A stretch of DNA of 64,000 nt, from assembly GCF_003369565.1 (NCBI RefSeq), contig NZ_PIOD01000025.1, positions 237,721 to 301,720 on the forward strand, written 5' to 3'. Source of the stretch: Oceanobacillus chungangensis. GTDB taxonomy: Bacteria > Bacillota > Bacilli > Bacillales > Amphibacillaceae. The position numbers and the translations under genes are program-made. Below the pieces are notes generated by a model. That model was not told where the DNA came from. It saw only the letters and a list, made by a program, of their open reading frames with translations, and made no database searches. Positions 27,299-35,947 of this stretch are shown here, in pieces (within the stretch, counting starts at the first letter, position 1; each line of letters opens with the position of its first letter).

Positions 27299-27327
27299 TT
27301 GACATTTCCCAAACTTTGTATTATTAT
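27299..27327 (+). promoter_or_regulatory. Sigma-A promoter, rightward S-box transcript
   Basis: TTGACA (27299-27304), a 17-base spacer and TATTAT (27322-27327). Its -35 lies only 24 bases from the -35 of the leftward promoter. Confidence 0.8.
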
Positions 27328-27358
27328 TCATATCAACAATTCAATATTTTCTATTTAA

Positions 27359-27513
27359 TCTTATCATGAGAGGTGGAGGGAAATGGCCCATTGATACCTC
27401 GGCAACAGGTTCTAATAAACTTAGTAGCTAAGAAAGTCTAAAAACTTTTCTTTCTACAGTTTTCTAAGAATACTGTGCCAATTCCATCAAGCGTCCAGCT
27501 TGGAAGATAAGGA
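27359..27513 (+). ncRNA. SAM riboswitch (S-box), rightward
   Basis: The blocks CTTATCATGAGAGGTGGAGGG, ATGGCCC, ATGATACCTCGGCAAC-like (here TGATACCTCGGCAAC), GTGCCAATTCCA and the closing GATAAGG are all present in order, with an extended P3 or P2 region in the middle. It precedes a terminator and the rightward monooxygenase gene, so SAM should repress that transcript. Confidence 0.94.
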
Positions 27514-27529
27514 GAGGGAATAGGTTTAC

Positions 27530-27561
27530 ACTCTTTCTGAATCCTTAGAAAGAGTTTTTTT
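27530..27561 (+). terminator. Riboswitch terminator, rightward
   Basis: ACTCTTTCT (27530-27538) pairs with AGAAAGAGT (27547-27555), followed by a run of T. It is the expression platform of the rightward S-box. Confidence 0.9.
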
Positions 27562-27596
27562 ATTACTTATTATTATTAGAACAGGGGATGTCTATA

Positions 27597-28649
27597 ATGA
27601 AATACGGATTTTGGTTACCTATTTTTGGTGGATGGCTTAGAAATGTAGAAGATGAGAAGATGCCACCAACCTTTGATTATGCTAAGAAAGTAATTCAATC
27701 TGCTGAAGATTGGGGTTATGATACAACGTTAATTGCGGAATTATATTTAAATGATATCAAAGGAACAGAAGCGGATTCAATTGAAGCTTGGTCAACGGCA
27801 GCGGCACTTGCAGCAGTTACGGAAAAAATAGAAATTATGACAGCAGTACGCCCGGTATTCCATAACCCTGCTGTGACGGCAAAGATGGCTGCGAATATTG
27901 ATCACATTAGTAATGGTCGGTTTACACTAAATATTGTGTCTGGCTGGTGGGCTGAAGAGGCGAAGCAATATGGTGGGGACTTTACAGAACATGATGAACG
28001 GTACGAAAGAACGGAAGAGTTTTTGGAAATATTAAAAGGATTATGGACTGAAGATACGTTCTCATATGATGGTAAGTTTTATCAAATTGAGAATACTAAA
28101 CTGGCACCGAAGCCAGTACAGAGACCAAATCCGATTTTATATGCTGGTGGTGAAAGTGAAAAAGGAAAGCAAGTTATTTCTTCCCTTTGTGATGCATATG
28201 TCCTTCATGGGCATACCGTTGAAGAAGCAGAAGTGAAGATTGCTGATATGAAGGAACGTAGAAAGGCTGCGGGGCGTGAAGCCTTGCAATCGATTGGGAT
28301 GGCAGCATACGTCGTTTGTCGTGATACAGAGGAAGAAGCTTTAGAAGAGGTAAAACGAATTACTACAGTTGGTGACCTAAGTGGATATGCTGGGTTTAAA
28401 GATTTTACTTCGATGTCAGAGCTAGAGCAACAGGTTAAATTACAGGATTATTCCGTATCAAATCGAGGACTCCGACCAAACCTTGTTGGAACGCCAGAAC
28501 AAATTGCGAAACAAATCATAGAATTTGAGAAAGTAGGAGTCGACTTACTCTTATTACAATGTTCGCCGCAGCTAGAGGAATTAGAACGCTTCTCTAAACA
28601 AGTAATGCCAAAAGTTGAGCAACTAAGAGCATCATTTACGAATATATAA
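27597..28649 (+). CDS. FMNH2-dependent monooxygenase, SfnG/SsuD-like
   Basis: A 350-residue LLM-class monooxygenase. It opens KYGFWLPIFGGWLRNVEDE and continues with TLIAELYLNDIKG, TAVRPVFHNPAVTAKMAANI and the LLM landmark NIVSGWWAEEAKQYGG with HDERYERT, as in dimethylsulfone monooxygenase SfnG and alkanesulfonate monooxygenase SsuD. These release sulfite or methanesulfinate from small organosulfur compounds. ATG 27597 has AGGGGATG 6 bases upstream and overlaps the alternative ATG 27588. Its S-box leader and the sulfonate transporter further down support a role in sulfur scavenging. The choice between sulfone and sulfonate is not settled by the sequence. It needs the FMN reductase encoded divergently. 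Confidence 0.88.
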   Translation: MKYGFWLPIFGGWLRNVEDEKMPPTFDYAKKVIQSAEDWGYDTTLIAELYLNDIKGTEADSIEAWSTAAALAAVTEKIEIMTAVRPVFHNPAVTAKMAANIDHISNGRFTLNIVSGWWAEEAKQYGGDFTEHDERYERTEEFLEILKGLWTEDTFSYDGKFYQIENTKLAPKPVQRPNPILYAGGESEKGKQVISSLCDAYVLHGHTVEEAEVKIADMKERRKAAGREALQSIGMAAYVVCRDTEEEALEEVKRITTVGDLSGYAGFKDFTSMSELEQQVKLQDYSVSNRGLRPNLVGTPEQIAKQIIEFEKVGVDLLLLQCSPQLEELERFSKQVMPKVEQLRASFTNI

Positions 28650-28820
28650 GTAGGGCATCAATCGTATAGTAAACAATATTTAGATAAAGTGAGCACTAGA
28701 TAAAACTGAGATTTTTAGATCTGAATGTTAGTTCTATTCATAGTGTTCCCATTCTTAAAGTTAAATCAAATACGAATATTAATGGGTTTGGTATTCTTTT
28801 ATTTTGGAACTCACAATCCC

Positions 28821-28849
28821 CAGCGTAGTGTATTTCTGGAGCGACAGGC
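28821..28849 (+). repeat. Remnant of the Bacillaceae-type intergenic repeat
   Basis: The stretch AGCGTAGTGTATTTCTGGAG followed by CGACAGGC matches, with few changes, the 3' end of the larger repeat at 46570-46710 (AGCGTATTGTATTTCCGGAG then CGACTGGC). Only this end is preserved here. The rest of the gap 28650-28888 shows no gene. Confidence 0.6.
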
Positions 28850-28888
28850 CCGAGAACCTTTAGCATATTACAAGGAGCGAAATGATAA

Positions 28889-29842
28889 ATGAGCAAAATA
28901 CATGTAATTCATGAGAATAACGAGTGGACGGAACATTTAATTAAGAGATTAGAAGAGTTAGAACTCCCATATGAAGATTGGTTGCTTGATGGTGGAACTG
29001 TTGATCTAAATAGTGCACCACCAGAAGGAATTTTTTACAGTAGAATGAGTGCCTCCTCACATACACGTGGCAATCGTTTTTCACCAGAACTAACGAATGC
29101 AGTACTTGCATGGCTTGAGCATCATGGCAGAACGGTTATTAATGGATCACGTGCACTGCAATTGGAAGTGAGTAAAGTACTGCAATATTTAGAGCTTGAG
29201 AAATATGGGATAAAAACACCAAGAACGATCGCAGCAGTTGGTAAAGAGAATATATTAAAAGCAGCAGAATCTTTCGATGGTAGGAAATTTATTACGAAGC
29301 ATAATCGTGCCGGAAAGGGACTCGGGGTACAGCTTTTCACATCGGTTGACGCATTGCGCACGTATGTAGAAGGTGCAAGCTTTGAAGAGCCTGTTGATGG
29401 CGTAACATTGCTTCAAGATTATATTGAATCGCCAGAATCATATATTACGCGCTGTGAGTTTGTTGGTGGGAAATTTGTTTATGCCGTTCGTGTCGATACC
29501 TCAGAAGGGTTTGAACTATGCCCTGCAGACGCTTGTTCAATTGATGATTTATTCTGCCCGGTCGGTGAAGAAAGCTCAAAACCAGCGAAGTTTCAAATTC
29601 GCGAAGGCTTCAATCATCCTATACTAGAAAAATATGAACGTGTCCTTGCTGCAAATGATATAAAAATTGCCGGTATCGAATTTATCGAGGATAAAGCCGG
29701 GAATATTTACACTTATGATATCAATACAAACACAAATTATAATAGTGATGCAGAATCAGCAAGTGGTAAATTCGGTATGTTAGAAGTAGCGAAATTTTTA
29801 GGGAAAGAGCTAGAAAAAGTAACATTGTCTGTTGGAATATAA
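28889..29842 (+). CDS. ATP-grasp ligase, RimK-like, unknown product
   Basis: A 317-residue ATP-grasp enzyme. The central fold shows the expected ATP-binding lysine region FITKHNRAGKGLGVQLF, an LLQDYIESPESYITRCEFV adenine-side block and, near the C terminus, AGIEFIEDKAGNIYTYDINTNTNYN with acidic and asparagine metal ligands, close to RimK-type amide ligases. It begins with VIHENNEWTEHLIKRL, a Rossmann-like N domain. Such enzymes join a carboxylate to an amine through an acyl phosphate. It stands between an SfnG-like monooxygenase and a sulfhydrylase, so it may make or consume a sulfur-containing peptide or amide, but no known family member with that role is recognised. RBS GGAGCG precedes the ATG. 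Confidence 0.82.
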   Translation: MSKIHVIHENNEWTEHLIKRLEELELPYEDWLLDGGTVDLNSAPPEGIFYSRMSASSHTRGNRFSPELTNAVLAWLEHHGRTVINGSRALQLEVSKVLQYLELEKYGIKTPRTIAAVGKENILKAAESFDGRKFITKHNRAGKGLGVQLFTSVDALRTYVEGASFEEPVDGVTLLQDYIESPESYITRCEFVGGKFVYAVRVDTSEGFELCPADACSIDDLFCPVGEESSKPAKFQIREGFNHPILEKYERVLAANDIKIAGIEFIEDKAGNIYTYDINTNTNYNSDAESASGKFGMLEVAKFLGKELEKVTLSVGI

Positions 29843-29866
29843 GATTTCTAAATAACTTATTAAAGT

Positions 29867-29955
29867 AACCCCTCTCAAAATGAGGAGGGGTTAACCGCTA
29901 TATAAATTAAACCAAGTTAATCCATCGATTATATACGTAATAAACGATGGTTAAA
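29867..29955 (+). promoter_or_regulatory. Two inverted repeats upstream of the sulfhydrylase gene
   Basis: AACCCCTC (29867-29874) pairs with GAGGGGTT (29885-29892); it has no T run, so it may be a weak terminator for the ATP-grasp gene. CCATCG near 29922 pairs with CGATGG near 29944 in a longer imperfect palindrome directly before the gene, a possible regulator site. No S-box is present here. Confidence 0.45.
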
Positions 29956-29983
29956 TTATCGGATTTCATGGGGGAAAGTAAAT

Positions 29984-31306
29984 ATGACAAACGATCAGTA
30001 TAGCGAAGGTTTTAATTTTAATACAATTGCCCAACATGGTGGGCAGGAAGTAGATGAGGTAACCCGTTCTCGTGCAGTGCCAATTTATCAAACGACATCA
30101 TATGGATTCAATAGTACAGAGCATGCTGCATCACTATTCCAGATGCAGGAGGAAGGGTATATTTATTCTAGAAATGCGAATCCAACAAATAATGTATTTG
30201 AAAAACGAATGGCTCAGTTAGAAGGAGGCGTCGATGCGTTTGCTGTATCCTCTGGGCAATCAGCCATTACAATTGCATTACTAACCCTTGCAAAAGTAGG
30301 GGATGAAATTATTGCAACAAATGCATTATACGGGGGAACGTACACATTATTAGCTGACACATTTAAACGATTTGGTGTCACCGTTCGATTTGTCGATGGT
30401 AGGAATCTTGCCGAGGTTGCAAATGCGATTACTGATAAGACAAAAGCAATCTATACGGAAACAATTGGAAATCCTGGTTTGCAAATTGCTGACATTAAAG
30501 CACTTAGCAAGATTGCTCATGAGCATGATTTGCCGCTCGTCGTTGATTCTACATTCACTACCCCATATCTTCAGAAGCCGATTTCATTTGGTGCTGATAT
30601 CGTCGTTCATTCCACAACGAAATTCATAGGCGGGCATGGTACATCGATCGGTGGAATTATTGTCGAGGCAGGAAATTTTGCATGGGATAATGGGAGATTT
30701 CCAGAGTTTACCGATCCAGTTGCTGCATTAAATAATCAATCCTATGTTGAATTATCTGCTGCGAGTGCATTTATTGCGAAAGCGAGATTTGACCTTGGGC
30801 AGAACCTTGGTACAGCCTTATCTCCTTTTAATGGTTGGCTATTCATTCAAGGACTAGAATCGTTGGCATTACGAATGAAGCAGCATGTGGAAAATGCTGA
30901 AGAAATTGCAAGCTTTCTAGCGGAGCATGAACAGGTCACATGGGTAAATTACCCAACATTAAAGGGCGACTCACAGTATGAACTAGCAAAAACCTATTTA
31001 CCAAAAGGAGCAGGATCAATCTTTACATTTGGTATTAAAGGTGGACTGGAAGCTGCGAAGAAATTCATTGCTTCTGTGAAATTATTCTCCCATGTAGCAA
31101 ATGTTGGCGATTCAAAATCACTTGTCATTCATCCAGCTAGTACAACACATGCTCGGCTTTCGGAAGAAGAACAACTTCTTACTGGTGTAACCCCAGAACA
31201 AATCAGACTATCCATAGGTCTGGAAGATATTGATGATATTAAAGCAGATATTCATCAAGCACTAATTGCTAGTAAGCAGGAGAGTATGTTTAGAAACGAA
31301 CAGTAA
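29984..31306 (+). CDS. metY: O-acetylhomoserine sulfhydrylase (PLP-dependent)
   Basis: A 440-residue Cys/Met-metabolism PLP enzyme that turns O-acetylhomoserine and sulfide into homocysteine. The opening NTIAQHGGQEVDEVTRSRAVPIYQTTSY is the MetY-type N terminus (given here as key words IYQTTSYGF and YIYSRNANPTNN). The PLP lysine lies in VVHSTTKFIGGHG. The length near 430-440 residues and the extra loop after the lysine fit MetY rather than the shorter MetB/MetC. It sits within the sulfur island next to SsuABC, completing a route from imported organosulfur to homocysteine. Cystathionine gamma-synthase activity cannot be excluded. Confidence 0.92.
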   Translation: MTNDQYSEGFNFNTIAQHGGQEVDEVTRSRAVPIYQTTSYGFNSTEHAASLFQMQEEGYIYSRNANPTNNVFEKRMAQLEGGVDAFAVSSGQSAITIALLTLAKVGDEIIATNALYGGTYTLLADTFKRFGVTVRFVDGRNLAEVANAITDKTKAIYTETIGNPGLQIADIKALSKIAHEHDLPLVVDSTFTTPYLQKPISFGADIVVHSTTKFIGGHGTSIGGIIVEAGNFAWDNGRFPEFTDPVAALNNQSYVELSAASAFIAKARFDLGQNLGTALSPFNGWLFIQGLESLALRMKQHVENAEEIASFLAEHEQVTWVNYPTLKGDSQYELAKTYLPKGAGSIFTFGIKGGLEAAKKFIASVKLFSHVANVGDSKSLVIHPASTTHARLSEEEQLLTGVTPEQIRLSIGLEDIDDIKADIHQALIASKQESMFRNEQ

Positions 31307-31325
31307 ATAAATCGGGAGTGAAAGT

Positions 31326-32327
31326 ATGAAGCTTAAGAGGCCGTTTAAGCAAAGAGGTTTGGCAATCGGGTTTTTTTTAATCATATTACTATTTATTGCT
31401 GGTTGTTCTTCAAGTACAAGTACAGAGGGAGCACCAGAGAAAATTCGAATGGATTATGCATACTATTCTCCGACTAGCCTAGTATTAAAGGAAAAAGGCT
31501 GGCTTGAAGAGGAATTTGAAGCAGAAGGAATTGAAATTGAATGGGTGCTAAGTCAGGGCAGTAACAAGGCACTCGAATTTTTAAACAGTAATAGTGTTGA
31601 CTTCGGTTCATCTGCTGGGGCAGCAGCATTGATATCGAAGGCGAACGGAGCACCAATTAATAATGTTTATATTTATTCAAAGCCTGAATGGACTGCACTT
31701 GTAACGATGCCTGAATCTGGAATCAGTTCTGTGAAGGATTTAGCAGGTAAAAAAGTTGCTGCAACAATAGGCACAGATCCATACATCTTTCTGCTCCGTG
31801 CTCTGAATGAAGAAGGGATACCAGTAGAAGATGTAGAAATCATCAACATGCAGCACGGAGACGGGGCAAATGCATTGACGAAAGGATCTGTCGATGCATG
31901 GGCAGGGCTTGATCCGAATATGGCACGCGTGGAGTTAGAGTCAGATGCATCGCTATTTTATCGTAATGTTGATTTTAATACGTATGGATTCCTTAATGTA
32001 AGAGAAGATTTCGCAAAGAGCCATCCGGAATATGTTAATCGTGTAATTGCAGGGTATGAAAAAGCAAGGGAATGGACGTTAGAAAATCCTAAAGAAGCAG
32101 CTGAAATTCTAGCAGAAGAAGCAAGTATTTCAATTGAAGTTGCTCAACTAACATTGGAACGAAATGATTTTTCCGAAGCGATTCCAGCGGATGTGCATCA
32201 TGATGCATTAATTGAAGCTGGGAAGGTTTTACAAGCTGGGGAAGTAATCGATGCAAATGTTGATATTGAAGAGATCACGAGTGATTTAATTAATCCGTCA
32301 TTTGCGGAAGAAACAATTGGGGATTGA
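31326..32327 (+). CDS. ssuA: ABC transporter substrate-binding lipoprotein, SsuA-like
   Basis: A 333-residue extracellular binding protein. The signal ends in a lipobox LFIAGC with the lipidated cysteine at residue 27. The mature part shows the NMT1/SsuA fold, with RMDYAYYSPTSLVLKEKGWLEEEF-like start (key words YYSPTSLVLKEKGW), DFGSSAGAAALISKANGAP and KDLAGKKVAAT, which are typical of sulfonate or taurine binders. It is followed by permease and ATPase genes in SsuA-C-B order. It should bind an aliphatic sulfonate or related anion; the exact ligand is not clear. ATG 31326 follows a GGGAGTG site. Confidence 0.88.
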   Translation: MKLKRPFKQRGLAIGFFLIILLFIAGCSSSTSTEGAPEKIRMDYAYYSPTSLVLKEKGWLEEEFEAEGIEIEWVLSQGSNKALEFLNSNSVDFGSSAGAAALISKANGAPINNVYIYSKPEWTALVTMPESGISSVKDLAGKKVAATIGTDPYIFLLRALNEEGIPVEDVEIINMQHGDGANALTKGSVDAWAGLDPNMARVELESDASLFYRNVDFNTYGFLNVREDFAKSHPEYVNRVIAGYEKAREWTLENPKEAAEILAEEASISIEVAQLTLERNDFSEAIPADVHHDALIEAGKVLQAGEVIDANVDIEEITSDLINPSFAEETIGD

Positions 32328-32358
32328 TAAATATAGTTTGCGTAAGGGGAGAAATGGT

Positions 32359-33207
32359 ATGGAAAAGATGGAAGCTGAAGTCTCGACCGTGCTAACAAAG
32401 GAACATGCTTCGAAAAGAAAAGATCAACAAATAAAACGAAGCAAAAATGTGGAGCATATCGTCTTAGGAAGCATCATTCCAATAATTCTCCTAATTGTTT
32501 GGGAGATACTTAGCAGGCTAGAGGTGTTCCCTGCATACATGCTTCCTGCCCCATCTGTCGTGTTAGGAACGATCGTTGGTCTTGGGCAGGATGGTTCGTT
32601 ATGGGGACATATTGGAATTACAACTTACCGCGTACTAGCAGGGTTTGTCCTCGGGACAGCAGTAGCAGTAGTTCTTGGCTCGTTTGTTGGTTTCTATCAA
32701 AAGGCAGAACAGTTATTTGATCCGATGATTCAAGCTTTTCGTTCCATACCCTCCCTTGCATGGGTACCTTTATTTATACTTTGGATGGGAATTGGTGAGC
32801 CATCGAAAATTACGATGATTGCTGTTGGGGTCTTTTTCCCGGTTTATTTAAACATAATTAGTGGAATTATTGGTGTTGATCGGAAACTAATAGAAGTTGG
32901 AAAAATTAATAAGCTTAACTCCTTCCAACTCGTATCGAGAATTATTTTACCTGCATCTCTCCCTTCATTTCTCACTGGCTTACGAAGCGGTCTTGGCTTA
33001 GGGTGGATGTTCGTTGTTGCTGCAGAATTGATGGGGGCGAGTCAAGGTCTTGGCTACTTATTAGTACTTGGGCAAAATACGTTATCACCCGAAACAATCT
33101 TAGCAAGCATTATCTTATTCGCACTTATTGGAAAATTAACGGATTGGATCCTGAAAATAATAGAAGCACGAGCATTGCACTGGCAGGATCGACTCGTTAA
33201 ATCGTGA
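32359..33207 (+). CDS. ssuC: ABC transporter permease, SsuC-like
   Basis: A 282-residue inner-membrane permease with about six transmembrane segments after a charged N-terminal tail. The coupling EAA-like loop is seen in the LIEVGKINKLNSFQLVSRI and following ILPASLPSFLTGLRSG. The start was placed at ATG 32359, where GGGGAG lies upstream; a longer frame from 32302 overlaps the end of the binding-protein gene without a ribosome site. The gene partners SsuA- and SsuB-like proteins for sulfonate uptake. Confidence 0.9.
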   Translation: MEKMEAEVSTVLTKEHASKRKDQQIKRSKNVEHIVLGSIIPIILLIVWEILSRLEVFPAYMLPAPSVVLGTIVGLGQDGSLWGHIGITTYRVLAGFVLGTAVAVVLGSFVGFYQKAEQLFDPMIQAFRSIPSLAWVPLFILWMGIGEPSKITMIAVGVFFPVYLNIISGIIGVDRKLIEVGKINKLNSFQLVSRIILPASLPSFLTGLRSGLGLGWMFVVAAELMGASQGLGYLLVLGQNTLSPETILASIILFALIGKLTDWILKIIEARALHWQDRLVKS

Positions 33208-33221
33208 AGGAGGGTTGCTAT

Positions 33222-33965
33222 TTGAGTCTAGAATTAAGAAATGTAGGTCGGACATTTGCTGGAAAACAAGCAGTAAGGGATGTTTCCTTTTCCGCTAAGC
33301 AAGGGAAAATTATTGGACTATTAGGTACGAGCGGCTGTGGAAAAAGCACGTTGCTTAGAGCGATTTCAGGATTAGATTCCGAGTATGACGGAGAAATAGC
33401 TGTAAATGGTGCGATCACAAGAGACATTCAAGACGAAATTGGCTTCATCTTCCAAGAACCTCGATTATTTCCTTGGTTAACGGTACTTGATAACGTCACT
33501 TTTGGACTAAAGGGAACCAAAAACGAGAAAGAAAAATTAGGAAAAATGTACTTGAAAAATGTTGGCTTAGCTGATAGTGCGAAGCTTTATCCAAAACAGC
33601 TATCTGGGGGGATGGCACAACGAGTAGCTATTGCTCGTGCGCTAGTAACGTCACCAGAAATATTATTGCTCGATGAACCATTCAGTGCCTTAGATGCCTT
33701 CACAAAAATGCAGCTTCAGGATTTACTGCTTGATATATGGGAAACCTATCAATCAACAATTGTCATCGTAACGCATGATATTGACGAGGCAACTTATCTT
33801 TGTGATCGAATTATTATTTTACGTGGTCAACCAGGTGAAATTGATAAGGAAATAGGCATCAACGAACAGCGGCCGCGAGCAAGGGGAAGTAAACTTTTGG
33901 CGGAATTAAAAACAGAAATATTGGAAAGTCTAGATTTGAATCGTGCAGAAGAAAGCGTTAATTAA
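33222..33965 (+). CDS. ssuB: ABC transporter ATPase, SsuB-like
   Basis: A 247-residue ABC ATPase with Walker A GTSGCGKST, Q-loop FIFQEPRLFPWLTV, signature LSGGMAQRVAI, Walker B ILLLDEPFSALD and switch VTHDIDEA, as in the nitrate/sulfonate/taurine subfamily. TTG 33222 is the likely start, with AAGGAGG at ideal distance. An in-frame GTG at 33204 overlaps the stop of the permease gene. It is the last gene of the island and is followed by a terminator. Confidence 0.92.
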   Translation: MSLELRNVGRTFAGKQAVRDVSFSAKQGKIIGLLGTSGCGKSTLLRAISGLDSEYDGEIAVNGAITRDIQDEIGFIFQEPRLFPWLTVLDNVTFGLKGTKNEKEKLGKMYLKNVGLADSAKLYPKQLSGGMAQRVAIARALVTSPEILLLDEPFSALDAFTKMQLQDLLLDIWETYQSTIVIVTHDIDEATYLCDRIIILRGQPGEIDKEIGINEQRPRARGSKLLAELKTEILESLDLNRAEESVN

Positions 33966-33972
33966 AGAAAAT

Positions 33973-34009
33973 AAGACCGCTGGAGATAATAACTTCAGTG
34001 GTCTTTTGC
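33973..34009 (+). terminator. Terminator of the sulfur operon
   Basis: AAGACCGCTG (33973-33982) and CAGTGGTCTT (33996-34005) pair with one mismatch, followed by T residues. Confidence 0.85.
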
Positions 34010-34026
34010 CTGCAAATAAGTATAGT

Positions 34027-34893
34027 TTAGAGCTTCTGCCCATAATATTTCTCTAATGAGAACCCTCGTCCCATAATTTCAGATGCATTAACAAAAATAA
34101 CGAATGATGTTGGTACTTCTTTTTGAAGCAATTTCTTTAAATGCACTGCTTCCGGTTGTTCTGCAACACATAAGAGCATTGTCTTATCCATGTTTGAATA
34201 GCCGCCAACAGATCGTACCTTCGTTAATCCACGATCAATTTCATTGTGAATAAGATTTTGTACTTTTTCCTCTTCATCGGTAATAATAACAATTAGCTTC
34301 GTCGCAGAAGTTCGTAATTGGACAAAATCAATTGCTTTTCCTGAAATGTAAATTGCTAAAAGTGCAAAGAGGGTTAGCTCTAAATTAAAGACGATAATAG
34401 ATAAGGCAACAACAATTCCATCGACAATAAATTGTGAATACCCACTAGAAATACCAGTGAATTTCTTAACAATCTGTGCAATCGCAGCTGTTCCCCCTGT
34501 TGAGCCATTTCCTCGATAAACGATTCCGAGTCCTGCTCCAAGAATAATTCCACCATAAAGTGCACCAAGCAGTGGGTTAGTAATGGTTAAGGGAATATCC
34601 TCACTTAGAAAGATAATAAATGGTACCCAAAATGTCCCAACTAGTGTCTTCCAGCTAAATTCCTTTCCAAGTGTTAACCAACCAATAATAAATATCGGAA
34701 TATTGATTACTAATTGGGTAATTGCGGGGCTGAAACTATACCATTCATATAATATGGTCGATACCCCGGAAATCCCACCTGCAGCAAGCTTTGATGGTAA
34801 AAAAAATATATTATAGGCTAATCCTACTAATGTTGCACCGATAATAATATAGAAAAATTCGGTAATACTTTTATTTCTTTTTATCACATTCAT
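34027..34893 (-). CDS. YitT family membrane protein
   Basis: A 288-residue membrane protein with five or six hydrophobic segments in the N-terminal 200 residues (FYIIIGATLVGLAYNIFFLPS first) and a soluble C-terminal DUF2179 domain containing IIITDEEEKVQNLI-like and RGLTKVRSVGGYSN. This is the YitT arrangement common in Firmicutes. Transport of an unidentified solute has been suggested for the family; the role is not established. It is monocistronic and convergent with the sulfur operon. ATG 34893 has a GGAGGG site. Confidence 0.9.
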   Translation of the reverse strand: MNVIKRNKSITEFFYIIIGATLVGLAYNIFFLPSKLAAGGISGVSTILYEWYSFSPAITQLVINIPIFIIGWLTLGKEFSWKTLVGTFWVPFIIFLSEDIPLTITNPLLGALYGGIILGAGLGIVYRGNGSTGGTAAIAQIVKKFTGISSGYSQFIVDGIVVALSIIVFNLELTLFALLAIYISGKAIDFVQLRTSATKLIVIITDEEEKVQNLIHNEIDRGLTKVRSVGGYSNMDKTMLLCVAEQPEAVHLKKLLQKEVPTSFVIFVNASEIMGRGFSLEKYYGQKL

Positions 34894-35013
34894 GTTCCAT
34901 TTCCCTCCAGATGATTATACCGTCTTTTACTGTACCATTCTGGAGTAAGGGAGTAAATAAGGATTTAGACAAGCAAAGAGATTTTCTTGTAAATAAAGTT
35001 TGAAATAATAAAT

Positions 35014-35039
35014 AACACGGATGTGGTGACATCCGTGTT
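35014..35039 (-). terminator. Terminator after the SRPBCC gene
   Basis: AACACGGATGT (35014-35024) and ACATCCGTGTT (35029-35039) form a perfect 11-bp stem. Read leftward it is followed by a modest T-rich stretch. Confidence 0.7.
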
Positions 35040-35080
35040 CATCAAGTGTTTGGAGAGAAGAGGGAGATTGTTACATCACT

Positions 35081-35542
35081 TTAGACTATTAATCTTTCTC
35101 GATCTCTTTCCAGTATTTTCGTTGCAACTTTTTCAGTGAATTCCTTGCCAACAACTGGAACGAAGGTGTTCAATATTGGGTTTACCATCTGTCCGAGCAT
35201 ACCTTTTGCGGAGATATTTAGATACCCGCTCATTTCTACAGATAAATCTGCTAACGTTTTAGCTTTAAAATAACCAGTTCCGATAGCTGATTCGTTTAGT
35301 CGTGTTAATCGAAACGCAATATGGGTTGGTTTATGCCATTTTATGATATCTACTTTTAGATTTACCGTTTTCTTGATCATGCCAATATCACCATGCAATT
35401 TCCAAATTGATTGCTCTTGATTGATGATTTCATGTTCCAGATATCCGGGAACAAGTGGTGCCCAATTATTAATATCACTTATAAAATCCCAGATTCTTTC
35501 AATCGGCATTTCAAGTCTAACCTGATGCGAGCCATGTGCCAT
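35081..35542 (-). CDS. SRPBCC (CoxG-like) protein
   Basis: A 153-residue protein of the START/SRPBCC fold, CoxG-like: GSHQVRLEMPIERIWDFISDINNWAPLVPGY is a typical opening (key words IWDFISDINNW), with a middle IWKLHGDIGMI and a C-terminal amphipathic helix. Such proteins bind hydrophobic ligands or act in cofactor assembly or membrane contact. There is no carbon monoxide dehydrogenase gene nearby, so that role is not implied. ATG 35542 has AGGAGG upstream. Confidence 0.85.
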   Translation of the reverse strand: MAHGSHQVRLEMPIERIWDFISDINNWAPLVPGYLEHEIINQEQSIWKLHGDIGMIKKTVNLKVDIIKWHKPTHIAFRLTRLNESAIGTGYFKAKTLADLSVEMSGYLNISAKGMLGQMVNPILNTFVPVVGKEFTEKVATKILERDRERLIV

Positions 35543-35716
35543 TCCATCTTCCTCCTATGTAATGTTGGTAAGTTTAAAAAAGACATACAAAGGTAATATA
35601 TGTTTTAGGAAAAGTAAATAGAACTTACCATTCGTTAAAACGAGTATAAAAAAATTGCTTCGTCGAAAGATAAGCAGGAACAGGTAATACTGTTCAATTC
35701 CCCCGAGGAGTGATCA

Positions 35717-35923
35717 ATGATGGCTAACAACAATCGTAATCAATTGTTAGTGCCTAATGCGGAAAATGCAGTGAACAAGATGAAGGAAGAAATAGCCAAT
35801 GAATTCGATGTGGAACTTGGAGCTGACACAACTGCGCGTGAGAACGGATCGGTGGGGGGCGAGATGGTCAAACGAATGATTCAGATCGCTGAAAAAAGTA
35901 TGGCAAATCGAAAGCAGGAGTAA
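35717..35923 (+). CDS. Alpha/beta-type small acid-soluble spore protein
   Basis: A 68-residue SASP, which coats and protects spore DNA. It has the NQLLVPNAENAVNKMKEEIA block, the germination-protease region around NEFDVELG, and the DNA-binding signature TARENGSVGGEMVKRMI. GAGGAG stands 6 bases before ATG 35717 and 9 before the adjacent ATG 35720, so either may be used. It is direct evidence that the organism forms endospores. It should be under forespore sigma-G control, but a convincing promoter was not identified. Confidence 0.96.
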   Translation: MMANNNRNQLLVPNAENAVNKMKEEIANEFDVELGADTTARENGSVGGEMVKRMIQIAEKSMANRKQE

Positions 35924-35947
35924 GTGAAGAATACTGCTCTCGATGAA

